64,000 nt of DNA from Microbacterium sp. zg-Y818 (GTDB lineage: Bacteria; Actinomycetota; Actinomycetes; Actinomycetales; Microbacteriaceae): assembly GCF_030246905.1 (NCBI RefSeq), contig NZ_CP126741.1:1922001-1986000 (forward strand), in the 5' to 3' direction. The notes beneath the pieces were generated by a model, which ran no database searches, was not told where the DNA came from, and worked only from the letters and a program-made list of their open reading frames with translations. This document shows positions 50,337-58,304 of this stretch, piece after piece (position 1 is the stretch's first letter; every line of letters begins with the position of its first letter). The translations under genes were made by a program, and so were the position numbers.

Positions 50337-50350
50337 ATCAGTAGACTGAT
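50337..50350. promoter_or_regulatory. Operator overlapping the -10 box of the enoyl-CoA hydratase operon
   Basis: ATCAGTAGACTGAT is a 6-2-6 palindrome whose centre contains TAGACT (50342-50347), a good -10 box. The start codon GTG is at 50371 behind GAGGAGGG. A repressor bound here would cover the core promoter. Confidence 0.6.
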
Positions 50351-50370
50351 CGCGTCGATGAGGAGGGCCA

Positions 50371-51141
50371 GTGTCAACGCAGACGAATGTGCGCATTTCG
50401 CATCCCGACGAAGATGGCGTCGGTGTCGTCGAGGTTCTCCACGGACCGGAGAGCTACGTGACGGTCTTCGTGCTGAGGGACCTCCTCGCCGCCCTTCGCG
50501 AACTGGACGCCGACCCGCACTGCGGCGCGATCATCGTGCGCAGCGAGGGCAAGCACTTTTGTGCAGGGCGGGATTGGGCCACCGCACGCGACCCCGAGGA
50601 CAGCGCCGAGGCGATCTACGCCGTCGCGCCAGGGCTGCTGGAACTGAGGACCCCGTGGATCGCCGAACTGACCGGCGGCAGCATCGGGGTGGGCATGGGA
50701 CTGGCCCTGTGCGCCGACTACCGCGTCGCCGCCGACACGTCCTACCTCTGGCCGAAATTCGTGCGGATCGGCATCCATCACGGCTTCGGCCTCACCGCCA
50801 CCCTCCCCTGGCTCGTCGGGCCGCAGCGCGCCACCGAACTGCTCTCTCTCGGTGCCCGCGTCGGCATGGACGAGGCCCATCAGTGGGGTCTCGTGGACCG
50901 GGTCGCACCGCTGGAGGAGATCACCGCCGCCGCGCACACCCTCGCCGCGGAACTCGCCGCACAGCCCCGCGAAGCCCTCGCCGCGATTCGGGAGACCATG
51001 CGGGCGCCCCTGCGCGAACGATTCGCGGCGGCCATCGCGCATGAGCGCGCGGCGCAGACCGCGCTCCACGGGTCGAAGGACTTCCAACAGGCCACGGGGG
51101 GCGGGTACCGGTACCGCGAGGACGCGGGGACGACGCGGTGA
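50371..51141 (+). CDS. Enoyl-CoA hydratase/isomerase
   Basis: GTG at 50371 has a strong AGGAGGG ribosome site; the product is 256 aa. Crotonase features are present: HCGAIIVRSEGKHFCAGRDWAT (oxyanion loop) and WIAELTGGSIGVGMGLALCADYRVAADTSYLWPKF. The two catalytic Glu of typical hydratases are not both obvious; the second region reads PKFVRIGIHHGFGLT, so an isomerase or other crotonase reaction is possible. It is the first gene of a plus-strand operon with MFS, cyclase, SDR and flavin-reductase genes. Confidence 0.87.
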   Translation: MSTQTNVRISHPDEDGVGVVEVLHGPESYVTVFVLRDLLAALRELDADPHCGAIIVRSEGKHFCAGRDWATARDPEDSAEAIYAVAPGLLELRTPWIAELTGGSIGVGMGLALCADYRVAADTSYLWPKFVRIGIHHGFGLTATLPWLVGPQRATELLSLGARVGMDEAHQWGLVDRVAPLEEITAAAHTLAAELAAQPREALAAIRETMRAPLRERFAAAIAHERAAQTALHGSKDFQQATGGGYRYREDAGTTR

Positions 51142-52520
51142 GCACGATGTTCCGGTCGCTGCGTGCTCGCAATTACCGCATTTGGTTCCTCTCGGGCATC
51201 GTGTCGAATGCCGGCACCTGGGTGCAGTCGACGGCGATGAACTGGTTCATCCTCACCGAACTCACCGACGGCGATGCCACCGCCGTCGGTGTCGCGCTCG
51301 GCCTGCAGTTCGCCCCGCCGCTGCTGCTGCTCCCCCTGACGGGCTGGCTGCCCGATCGCTTCGACCGGCGACGCCTCATCCTCGTGGTCAATCTGCTCAT
51401 GCTGGTCCTCGTGGCGGGGATGGGCGCGATCACCCTTGCCGGCGCGATGACGCTGCAACTGATGTTCGTGCTGTGCCTGGCGTTCGGCATCCTCAACGCG
51501 TGCGACATCCCCGCACGACAGACGTTCGTCACGGATCTGGTGCGCCAGGACGACGTGGCCAACGCGATCGCGCTGAACTCGGCCTCCTACAATCTCGGGC
51601 GCCTCGCCGGCCCGGCGGTGGCGGGGGCGCTCCTGGTGGCCGTCGGCGCGGGGTGGGCCTTCGTCGCGAACGGGGCGACGTACCTCGCACTCGTCATCGC
51701 GCTCCTGCTGATCAGCCCTCGGGAACTGGTGCCACGCGCCACGCGTCCGCGACCGCCGCGGGTGTGGGGCGGCGTGCGGTACCTCGCCAAACGCCCGGAT
51801 CTCATCTTCATCTGCGCGAGCATGTTCGTCGTCGGCGCCTTCGCGATCAACATCCCGCTGACGTCGTCGATCATGGTCGAGACCTTCGGCGGGGATGCCG
51901 CGGACTTCGGCATCGTCAACTCCCTTGTCGCGATCGGTTCGCTGGCCGGCGCGCTGTACGCCGCCCAGGCGAAGCGGGCGAGGCTTGGCATCATGGTCGG
52001 CTCGTTCGCCCTCCTCACCGTCGCGGCGATCGGCGGCGCGGTCGCTCCCGACATCCGCTGGTACACGGTCTCCGTGGTGTTCGCCGGCTTCGCCGTGATC
52101 CTGGCGCTGGCCACCGCCAACGGCTACGTGCAGTCGACCACGCACGTGCTGGTGCGCGGGCGCGTGCTCGCCGCGTACATGGCGGTCCTGATGGGCAGCT
52201 CGACGGTCGGATCTCCGACACTGGGCATCGTCGCCGACACATGGGGCGGGCATTGGTCGGTCGCCGTCGGTGCCGTCGCCGCCGGCGCCGCGACGATCGC
52301 CGGTGCGGCGTGGCTGCGCTGGGGCCCGCGTCCGGAGCTGCCACCGGTGACACCGTCGCCGGCGACACCGCCGGCGCGGCACCCGCTTCCCGAGCCCCTC
52401 ATCCCCGGATCCGCCCTCGACGCAACCGGCCCGTTCCGCGCGCCCACCGGCGCCGACGTCGGGGATGACGATGACGACGAAACCGGCGCGGACACCCGAA
52501 AACCGATTTTTGATACTTGA
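51138..52520 (+). CDS. MFS transporter
   Basis: GTG at 51138 overlaps the previous stop (ATG 51147 is alternative); the product is 460 aa with about 11-12 membrane helices. It resembles the MFS_3 (enterobactin exporter-like) group: FRSLRARNYRIWFLSGIVSNAGTWVQSTAMNWFI, GWLPDRFDRRRLI and QTFVTDLVRQDDVANAIALNSASYNLGRLAGPA. The C-terminal 70 residues are a Pro/Ala/Asp-rich cytoplasmic tail. In this island it may import the substrate or export a toxic intermediate. Confidence 0.88.
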   Translation: MSTMFRSLRARNYRIWFLSGIVSNAGTWVQSTAMNWFILTELTDGDATAVGVALGLQFAPPLLLLPLTGWLPDRFDRRRLILVVNLLMLVLVAGMGAITLAGAMTLQLMFVLCLAFGILNACDIPARQTFVTDLVRQDDVANAIALNSASYNLGRLAGPAVAGALLVAVGAGWAFVANGATYLALVIALLLISPRELVPRATRPRPPRVWGGVRYLAKRPDLIFICASMFVVGAFAINIPLTSSIMVETFGGDAADFGIVNSLVAIGSLAGALYAAQAKRARLGIMVGSFALLTVAAIGGAVAPDIRWYTVSVVFAGFAVILALATANGYVQSTTHVLVRGRVLAAYMAVLMGSSTVGSPTLGIVADTWGGHWSVAVGAVAAGAATIAGAAWLRWGPRPELPPVTPSPATPPARHPLPEPLIPGSALDATGPFRAPTGADVGDDDDDETGADTRKPIFDT

Positions 52521-52532
52521 CATTTAATCAAG
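52516..52532. promoter_or_regulatory. AT-rich inverted repeat before the cyclase gene
   Basis: CTTGA (52516-52520) and TCAAG (52528-52532) are separated by 7 A/T-rich bases and include a TTGACA (52517-52522). The position, overlapping the end of the MFS gene, suits an internal promoter with an operator, but no good -10 was identified. Confidence 0.35.
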
Positions 52533-52568
52533 AAAGACGTTTGCTGAGACGAGAAGAGGATGGATTCG

Positions 52569-53516
52569 ATGGGGAACCTTTCAGACGCGAGATACGCCGA
52601 CCTGCCGCTGCTGGCCGCCGACCGCGACGAGCGGCATGCATGGGAGCACTGGGGCGCCGGCGATCCGCTCGGAACCCTGAACCGCATCACCCCCGACGTC
52701 CGCCGCGACGCCGTGGCCACGGTGCGCACGGGCGAGACGATCAACCTCGACCTCCCCCTGGACGAGCCCTACCCGACGCTGTTCGGACGCCGCCCCTACC
52801 GGCACACCTTCAGCGGGCCGAGCCAGCGGAACTTCATAGACGACCGTATCGACGATCTCTTCCCGCAGGCATCCACGCAGTGGGACGGCTTCCGCCACCT
52901 CGTCATCCCCGGTCACGGCTGGTTCGGCGGCGTCCAGATCGACTTCGAAACCGACCGCGACACGCTCGGAATCCAGCACTGGGCGTCGGGCATCATCGGT
53001 CGCGGCGTGCTCGTCGACGTCTCCGAGCGCACCCTCGCCGCCCTCACCGACGATCCCTCCAAGCCGATCGACCCGATCGAGGCCGATGAACTGCAAGCCG
53101 CGATCGACGCGACGGGAGAGCCGCTGCGCGCCGGCGACATCCTGTGCGTGCGGACCGGATGGATGCAGTACTACCACGGTGCCGATGCCGCCGAACGCGA
53201 GGCCGTCGCGGGCCGCTTCACGTGGCCGGGTCTGTCGGGGTCGAGCGACATGGCACAGCTGCTGTGGGACAGCGGCTTCGCCGCCGTCGCCGCAGACAAC
53301 CCCGGCGTGGAGGCGGCCCCGGGCCGTCGCGGATCGGGAACCCTCCACCGCCGCGCACTGGCGCTGCTAGGCATGCCGTTCGGCGAGCTCTTCGACTTCG
53401 ACGCCCTCGCCGTCGCGCTGCACGCCCAGAACAGGGCGTCGTTCTTGTTCATGGCCGTTCCCCTGAACATCCCGGGCGGGGTCGGTTCGACCGGCAACGC
53501 CGTGGCGATGCTCTGA
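52569..53516 (+). CDS. Cyclase-family (PF04199-type) metal-dependent hydrolase
   Basis: ATG at 52569 has GAGG 9 bases upstream; ATG at 52560 abuts that site. The 315-aa product shows the family core: HAWEHWGAGDPLGTLNRIT, STQWDGFRHLVIPG (the H/D metal-site variant of GTHxDxPxH), GIIGRGVLVDV and AGDILCVRTGW. PF04199 members include kynurenine formamidase and enzymes that hydrolyse cyclic diketones or lactone-like rings. In this island it may open a ring. The exact reaction is not assignable. Confidence 0.82.
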   Translation: MGNLSDARYADLPLLAADRDERHAWEHWGAGDPLGTLNRITPDVRRDAVATVRTGETINLDLPLDEPYPTLFGRRPYRHTFSGPSQRNFIDDRIDDLFPQASTQWDGFRHLVIPGHGWFGGVQIDFETDRDTLGIQHWASGIIGRGVLVDVSERTLAALTDDPSKPIDPIEADELQAAIDATGEPLRAGDILCVRTGWMQYYHGADAAEREAVAGRFTWPGLSGSSDMAQLLWDSGFAAVAADNPGVEAAPGRRGSGTLHRRALALLGMPFGELFDFDALAVALHAQNRASFLFMAVPLNIPGGVGSTGNAVAML

Positions 53517-53545
53517 CCCCCGATCGCAGAGAGAAAGAAGCACGC

Positions 53546-54319
53546 ATGACCGACATCCTGCACAGCCAACGCCTCCAAGGGCTGCGAGTCGTCGTCGCCG
53601 GCGGTGGCGGCGCCATCGGCGCCCCCATCGCGCTCGCCTGCGCCGCACAGGGCGCGCGCGTGGTGGTCGCCGACATCTCGGAGAAGTACGCGCAGGAGAC
53701 GGTCGACGCCATCGTCGCCGCCGGAGGCGAGGCGCACGCCGTGCCCATCGACGTGGGCGACCTCGCCTCCATCGATGCGGGCATCGACGCCGCGAAGACA
53801 GCACTCGGCGGCATCGACGCGCTCGTGAACTCGACCGGCGTCAGCGGCTCGGCCAACACGCTCGACGTGACCGAGGAGCACTGGGATCGCATCCACACCA
53901 TCAACCTCAAGGGCGCCTTCTTCCTCATCCAGGCGGCCGCACGCGTCATGGCCGAGCAGGGCGAGGGCGGCGCGATCGTCACGATCACCTCAACCAATGC
54001 CGAGCGCGGCGTGCTCGGCCACGTCCCGTACGGCGGGACGAAGGGCGCCCTGCGGCAGATGGTGTTCGGTCTCGCCGCCGACCTCGCCGAACACAACATC
54101 CGCGTCAACAACGTCGGCCCCGGCATGATGGCCACCACGATGCGCAACGACGGCGAGTCCACCGAGCGCACCCATGTCCCCCGCAAGGTGCTGCGTCGCC
54201 GCCTGCCCACGGGTGCCGACGTCGCGAAGATGGTGACCTACCTCCTCAGCGACGAGGGAGAGTACGTGACGGCGACCAACCTGTACGTCGACGGTGGCGC
54301 ACTGTCGGGCCTGTTCTGA
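53546..54319 (+). CDS. Short-chain dehydrogenase/reductase
   Basis: The 257-aa product has VVAGGGGAIGAPIALACAAQGA, VVVADISEKYAQETVDAI, VNSTGVSGSANTL, ITSTNAERGVLGHVPYGGTKGAL with the catalytic Tyr/Lys, and a C-terminal VTATNLYVDGGALSGLF. It starts at ATG 53546, 29 bases after the cyclase gene, and is followed 24 bases on by the flavin reductase gene. The expected role is oxidation of a hydroxyl formed on the pathway substrate. Substrate unknown. Confidence 0.87.
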   Translation: MTDILHSQRLQGLRVVVAGGGGAIGAPIALACAAQGARVVVADISEKYAQETVDAIVAAGGEAHAVPIDVGDLASIDAGIDAAKTALGGIDALVNSTGVSGSANTLDVTEEHWDRIHTINLKGAFFLIQAAARVMAEQGEGGAIVTITSTNAERGVLGHVPYGGTKGALRQMVFGLAADLAEHNIRVNNVGPGMMATTMRNDGESTERTHVPRKVLRRRLPTGADVAKMVTYLLSDEGEYVTATNLYVDGGALSGLF

Positions 54320-54343
54320 GACGCCCCACGAAGGAGACACGAA

Positions 54344-55435
54344 ATGTCCGATAGCAAGAACGTCTTCCGTCAGGTACTGGGCCAGTACCCCACCGGTGTC
54401 ACCGCTGTCACGGCCCGCACGGCCGAGGGCAAGCCCGTCGGTATGGCCGTGGGCTCCTTCACGTCGGTCTCGATGGATCCCCCCATCGTGGGGTTCCTTC
54501 CGACGAAGACCTCGAGTTCGTGGCCACAGATCGAGGCGGCGGGCACGTTCTGCGTGAACGTCCTGACGTCCGAGCAGGAGAACGTCTGTCGCGCGATGTC
54601 CGCACGCGGCGACGACAAGTTCGCCGGCCTGCCATGGACGGAGGGGGTGACCGGTGCCCCCGCACTCGACGGGGCGCTCGCGTGGATCGAGTGCACGGTA
54701 CGCGATGTGCTCGACGCGGGTGATCACTACATCGTGCTCGGCGACGTCGTCGATCTCCGCATGGGGACCCCCGCGCTTCCTCTCGTGTTCTTCCGCGGCG
54801 GCTACGGGAAGTTCAGCTCCGGTCCCCTCGTCGCCGAGAACTTCCACGACCAGCACCAGGTGAGGCTCGTCAACGCGGTGCGCGACGAGATGCAGGCCGT
54901 CGCGTCCGAACTGGGCGTCGAGGCGAGCGCCACGGCCGAGATCGACGGAAAGCTCGTCCTCGTCGCGACCACGTGGTCGCCCTTCAGCGACCGCGCCGCG
55001 GTCCGCGCCGGCGACCGGGTGCCGTTCCGTCCGCCGTTCGCCCTCCCGTTCGCCGTGTGGGGCACCGCGGAGCGGCGGCGGCAGTGGCTGCAGGGTGTGC
55101 CCGACGCCCAGCGGGGTGCGGCCGAGACCGTGCTCGACACTGCCGCTGAGCGAGGTTGGGCCGTTTCCGTGCGTCCGGAGCCGGCCGGTGATGCGGTGCA
55201 GCGGATGATCGCCGCGAACTCGCACGGGACGCTGCCGGTCGGTCCCGACGGTATCGACCCTCGCAATGTGAGCGTGCCGGTGCTCGGCCCCGACGGCTCG
55301 GTGCGCCTCTCGCTTTCGCTGTCGGGCATGACGGTCGACTACGCGCGCTCGCACCTCGCCGACGCCGCGGACCGCCTGGTGATGGCCGCCCGCAAGGCGG
55401 AGCGCGCCGTCGCGAGCCAGCTCTCGTCCGACTGA
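54344..55435 (+). CDS. Flavin reductase fused to an IclR effector-like domain
   Basis: The 363-aa product begins with a split-barrel flavin reductase (residues 1-160: FRQVLGQYPTGVTAVTART, FTSVSMDPPIVGF, FCVNVLTSEQENVCRAMS, DHYIVLGDVVDL, FFRGGYGKF), which supplies FMNH2 to a partner monooxygenase. Residues 165-360 (LVNAVRDEMQ, RAGDRVPFRPPFALPFAVWG, AADRLVMAARKAE) resemble the ligand-binding half of IclR regulators, without the helix-turn-helix. The attached domain may sense a substrate or control activity. The partner monooxygenase is not in the window. A strong hairpin follows the gene. Confidence 0.82.
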   Translation: MSDSKNVFRQVLGQYPTGVTAVTARTAEGKPVGMAVGSFTSVSMDPPIVGFLPTKTSSSWPQIEAAGTFCVNVLTSEQENVCRAMSARGDDKFAGLPWTEGVTGAPALDGALAWIECTVRDVLDAGDHYIVLGDVVDLRMGTPALPLVFFRGGYGKFSSGPLVAENFHDQHQVRLVNAVRDEMQAVASELGVEASATAEIDGKLVLVATTWSPFSDRAAVRAGDRVPFRPPFALPFAVWGTAERRRQWLQGVPDAQRGAAETVLDTAAERGWAVSVRPEPAGDAVQRMIAANSHGTLPVGPDGIDPRNVSVPVLGPDGSVRLSLSLSGMTVDYARSHLADAADRLVMAARKAERAVASQLSSD

Positions 55436-55453
55436 GCGCGGCCCGGCATCCGC

Positions 55454-55509
55454 CGGGAGGACGAAGAAGCGGGCCTGCCGGATGGCAGGCCCGCTTCTTC
55501 GTCCTCCCG
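55454..55509. terminator. Perfect 26-bp bidirectional terminator hairpin
   Basis: Bases 55454-55479 are exactly complementary to 55484-55509 around a GGAT loop, in the 78-base gap between the flavin-reductase gene and the convergent gene ending at 55514. This separates the two halves of the catabolic island. Confidence 0.9.
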
Positions 55510-55513
55510 CGCG

Positions 55514-55807
55514 TCAGTCCGACGCGGGGAGCGCCTTGGCTGCCTTGACGGTGAGTTCCACGCCGTCGGCGGCGAGCACACCTGCGCCGGGCTTCACGCA
55601 CAGGAGTTCCAGGTCTCCGGATTCGTCCGAGTACCGCTTGCCGACGAGCACCTCGCCGGCAAGCCCGTCGGCGGCGACCTCGGCCGGTGCTTCGGTCCCG
55701 ACGGCGACACCGCCGTGGGTGAGTGCGATCTCTCCGGCGCCGCGGATCACGACGAACTGTGCGGGTGAGACGGCGCTCGCGAGCTTGAGTCCGGGCTTGA
55801 GCTGCAT
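55514..55807 (-). CDS. Small conserved hypothetical protein at the end of the catabolic operon
   Basis: ATG at 55807 has AGGAAGGA 8 bases upstream. The 97-aa product is a compact beta-rich sequence (LKPGLKLASAVSPAQFVVIRG, HGGVAVGTEAPAEV, LLCVKPGAGVLAADGVELTV) with one Cys and no signal peptide. I recognise no family. It lies 76 bases after the MaoC-type hydratase gene as the last member of the minus-strand operon, so it is likely co-expressed with acyl-CoA breakdown enzymes. Confidence 0.65.
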   Translation of the reverse strand: MQLKPGLKLASAVSPAQFVVIRGAGEIALTHGGVAVGTEAPAEVAADGLAGEVLVGKRYSDESGDLELLCVKPGAGVLAADGVELTVKAAKALPASD

Positions 55808-55883
55808 GGGGGTTCCTTCCTGGATCGCGCGGCGGCGACGCCGCGCGGCTACATGTGGTCTTGCGTCTGCGGGACGGCCGGGG

Positions 55884-57008
55884 TCAGCCGTACATTCCGG
55901 TGTTCGAGGCGACGTCCTTCGTGAACAAGATCTCGTGGTCCAGGCCCGCACCATCGGAGGGCAGCCGCACGGTCGCGGTTCCCGCCGTCGTCGTGGCGTC
56001 GCTCTGATTGAGGACTTCGACGGCGACCTCGGCGACAAAGGTGTCGCCCTCCCGACGGATGCCGGTGACCCGCCCCCGCACCCGGTTGGTGTCGCCCACG
56101 ATGTTCGGGCGGTGCAGCCGCGCCGTGAACGATTCGAGGGTGCCGTGGTCGCCCATCCAGTCCGTCACGAGCTGGATCATCCAGCAGAAGCGCTGCGGGC
56201 CGAAGTCGAAGCTGCCCTCCTGCGCACGTTCCCTGCGGGCGTACTCGGGGTCGGCGCGGCCGCCGGCGCCGACATCCACCGCGCCCGGCGCGACCTTCGC
56301 CGCACGTTTCGTGCTGAGTGCCCCGTGCGCGAACAGGTAGAGCTCGGTGCGCGTGAAGGTGCCCTTCGCCAGCTCGGGGAGTTCGTCGCCGACCGCCACC
56401 TCGGCGCCGTAAAGCGGCGCGGAGCCGCGGCGCTCGCGCGACCACACCAGCGGGTCGGGCGCGATCTGCTCGCCGAGATCGCGCGGTGCCGCCTCGACGC
56501 CGCGGCCCTGGTTCGGGAAGCGGAGCATGTCGTTGTGCAGGGTCGCGATCTTCTCGCCGCGGTGGTTGAAGTACTCCGTGCGGCCAGTGCACACCAGCGC
56601 CTCGGGGATCTGCCGCAGCGATTTGCGCGTGATCGCCTCGGGCGTCTCGATCGCGCGCACGCGGTCGCCGACCCAGATCGGGCGGTGCCACTGGATGCGG
56701 GCTCCGCCGTAGAGGATCGTGAGCGCGTTCATCGGCACGGACCCGGGGGCGAGGTGACCCCAGATCGATGCCATGGCGCCGAAGTTGATCGAGAAGATGA
56801 AGGCCGGCGAAGCCACGAGCTGGTGGAAGCGCGCCGTGTCCGCGTACTCCTCGTCGCGGTACAGCGGGTTGTAGTCCCCGACGCCGTCGGAGAAGCGCTG
56901 CACCCACTCCGGCGTGACCGTCCGCCATGCCCGGGGCGTGAGCGGCACACCGAGGCCGTCCCGGAACTCGCGCTCGAACTCGTCGAGCGTGGTGATGGTC
57001 GCCGTCAT
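55884..57008 (-). CDS. MaoC-like double hot-dog hydratase
   Basis: ATG at 57008 overlaps the NUDIX stop; the product is 374 aa, twice a single hot-dog. The first half has WVQRFSDGVGDYNPLYRDEEYA and LAPGSVPMNALTILYGGARIQWHRPIWVGDRV, and the second half includes FCWMIQLVTDWMGDHGTLESFTARLHRPNIVGDTNRVRGRV. This is the layout of eukaryotic-like enoyl-CoA hydratase 2. It would add water to an enoyl-CoA produced by the acyl-CoA dehydrogenase encoded further upstream. Confidence 0.8.
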   Translation of the reverse strand: MTATITTLDEFEREFRDGLGVPLTPRAWRTVTPEWVQRFSDGVGDYNPLYRDEEYADTARFHQLVASPAFIFSINFGAMASIWGHLAPGSVPMNALTILYGGARIQWHRPIWVGDRVRAIETPEAITRKSLRQIPEALVCTGRTEYFNHRGEKIATLHNDMLRFPNQGRGVEAAPRDLGEQIAPDPLVWSRERRGSAPLYGAEVAVGDELPELAKGTFTRTELYLFAHGALSTKRAAKVAPGAVDVGAGGRADPEYARRERAQEGSFDFGPQRFCWMIQLVTDWMGDHGTLESFTARLHRPNIVGDTNRVRGRVTGIRREGDTFVAEVAVEVLNQSDATTTAGTATVRLPSDGAGLDHEILFTKDVASNTGMYG

Positions 57009-57670
57009 GCGGCTGCCTCCTTCGGTTCCGGCGCGGCCGGTTCGTGCGCGTTGCAGCGCAGGTACACCCACGGACGCGGTCCCAGCGTGATGCGGTGCCG
57101 TGCCCCCGCGGGTCCCGGACGGTCGGGATGCCGTTCGTCGCCCGCCCACGCCAGTATGGTGGGCTCGCTGCCCACGACGTGGGAGTGGAACTCGCGAGCG
57201 GGGTGGGAGTCTTCGGTCGCCATGGCGGCGAGGGTCACCCAGGTCGGGGGCCCGAAGTCCCACGCGCCCTCGGCATGTCGTGCGAGCGCTCCCGCGGCGG
57301 TGATCCACGCGTGCTCGACGACCTCGAAGTCATCGGTGCGCACCTCGCCCGCGACGTACGCCGCCCGGTAGAAGCTCGTGCGGAACCGCGCGCGGGCCTG
57401 CTCTGGCGGAAGCCACTCCGAAAGCGGCTCGAGGTCGTCCGCCGCGAGCACGAGCCCGCACTCCTCCTCGACCTCGCGGACCGCTGCCGCGCGCAGCGCG
57501 TCGCCGTCGCTCGCGCGGTCGGCCTCCGACACCGTGCCTCCAGGGAACACCCACATGCCAGGGAACGCGGGCGACCCGGCCGATCGCCGCAGCATCAACA
57601 CCTCGGGGCCGGTCGGCCCGGGGCGCGTCATCACGACGGTCGCCGCCAGGCGCGTGTCATCGCCGGTCAT
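57005..57670 (-). CDS. NUDIX hydrolase
   Basis: ATG at 57670 gives 221 aa. The NUDIX box is present in the form WVFPGGTVSEAD with an insertion before REVEEECGL, preceded by VLMLRRS. The catalytic Glu pair EVEEE is retained. The C-terminal 60 residues (RHRITLGPRPWVYLRCNAHEP) are an extension. NUDIX enzymes in acyl-CoA operons often cleave CoA or acyl-CoA pyrophosphate bonds; this is the most plausible role but not proven. It is embedded between thioesterase and MaoC genes with a 4-base gap on one side and an overlap on the other. Confidence 0.85.
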   Translation of the reverse strand: MTGDDTRLAATVVMTRPGPTGPEVLMLRRSAGSPAFPGMWVFPGGTVSEADRASDGDALRAAAVREVEEECGLVLAADDLEPLSEWLPPEQARARFRTSFYRAAYVAGEVRTDDFEVVEHAWITAAGALARHAEGAWDFGPPTWVTLAAMATEDSHPAREFHSHVVGSEPTILAWAGDERHPDRPGPAGARHRITLGPRPWVYLRCNAHEPAAPEPKEAAA

Positions 57671-57674
57671 CTCG

Positions 57675-58304
57675 TCACCGCGCCATCGTGAGGAAGAGCC
57701 CGGTGGCGCGAGCAGCCACCGCGCCGTCGATCGAGACCGTCGCCCGCACGTATGACTTGCGGCCGTCGACGCGCTCGACGTTCGCGCGGAGGTCGAGCGG
57801 AGCACCGAGGGGCGCGGCCGCGAGGTAGTCGATCTCGAGACGCGCCGTGAAGGACGGCCGGCCCAGGTGGAACAGCAGCGCTCCCATGGCATGATCCAGC
57901 ACAGTGGCGACGGTTCCGCCGTGCACGCGTCCGGGCGGGCCCGTGAAGGCTGCCCCCAGCGAGACACGGCCCACATGTTCCTCACCGTCCATCACCATGT
58001 CGACGGGCGGCGCGATCGGATTGAAGCTCGACCACGCTCGTCCGGCGCTGCTGGCGGGGTCGCCGCCGCTGAGACGGACCAGCAGCTGCTTCTGCATGGG
58101 ATCCAGCGCGTACGACCACGGCAGCACGTCGTCGACCGTGTGCTGCTCCAACTGGGCGACGACCGCCTCGATCTGCTCCGCCGCGGCGGCCGTGTGGGCA
58201 CCGGGGCGAGAGCGCACCGCCGTGTCGGCCAGGTCGCGCAGTGCCACGGTCAGTCTGAGCGCGTCGTCGACGTGTGCCGCATCCAGCGGGCGTTCGGCGG
58301 TCAT
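57675..58304 (-). CDS. PaaI-type acyl-CoA thioesterase
   Basis: The 209-aa product carries a C-terminal hot-dog of the PaaI/4HBT class with the signature GRVHGGTVATVLDHAMGALLF and LEIDYLAAAPLGAPLDLRANV. The N-terminal 90 residues are an unrecognised helical extension. It would hydrolyse acyl-CoA to free acid and CoA, relieving trapped intermediates. Its ATG overlaps the stop of the SDR gene upstream, and the NUDIX gene follows by 4 bases. Confidence 0.85.
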   Translation of the reverse strand: MTAERPLDAAHVDDALRLTVALRDLADTAVRSRPGAHTAAAAEQIEAVVAQLEQHTVDDVLPWSYALDPMQKQLLVRLSGGDPASSAGRAWSSFNPIAPPVDMVMDGEEHVGRVSLGAAFTGPPGRVHGGTVATVLDHAMGALLFHLGRPSFTARLEIDYLAAAPLGAPLDLRANVERVDGRKSYVRATVSIDGAVAARATGLFLTMAR

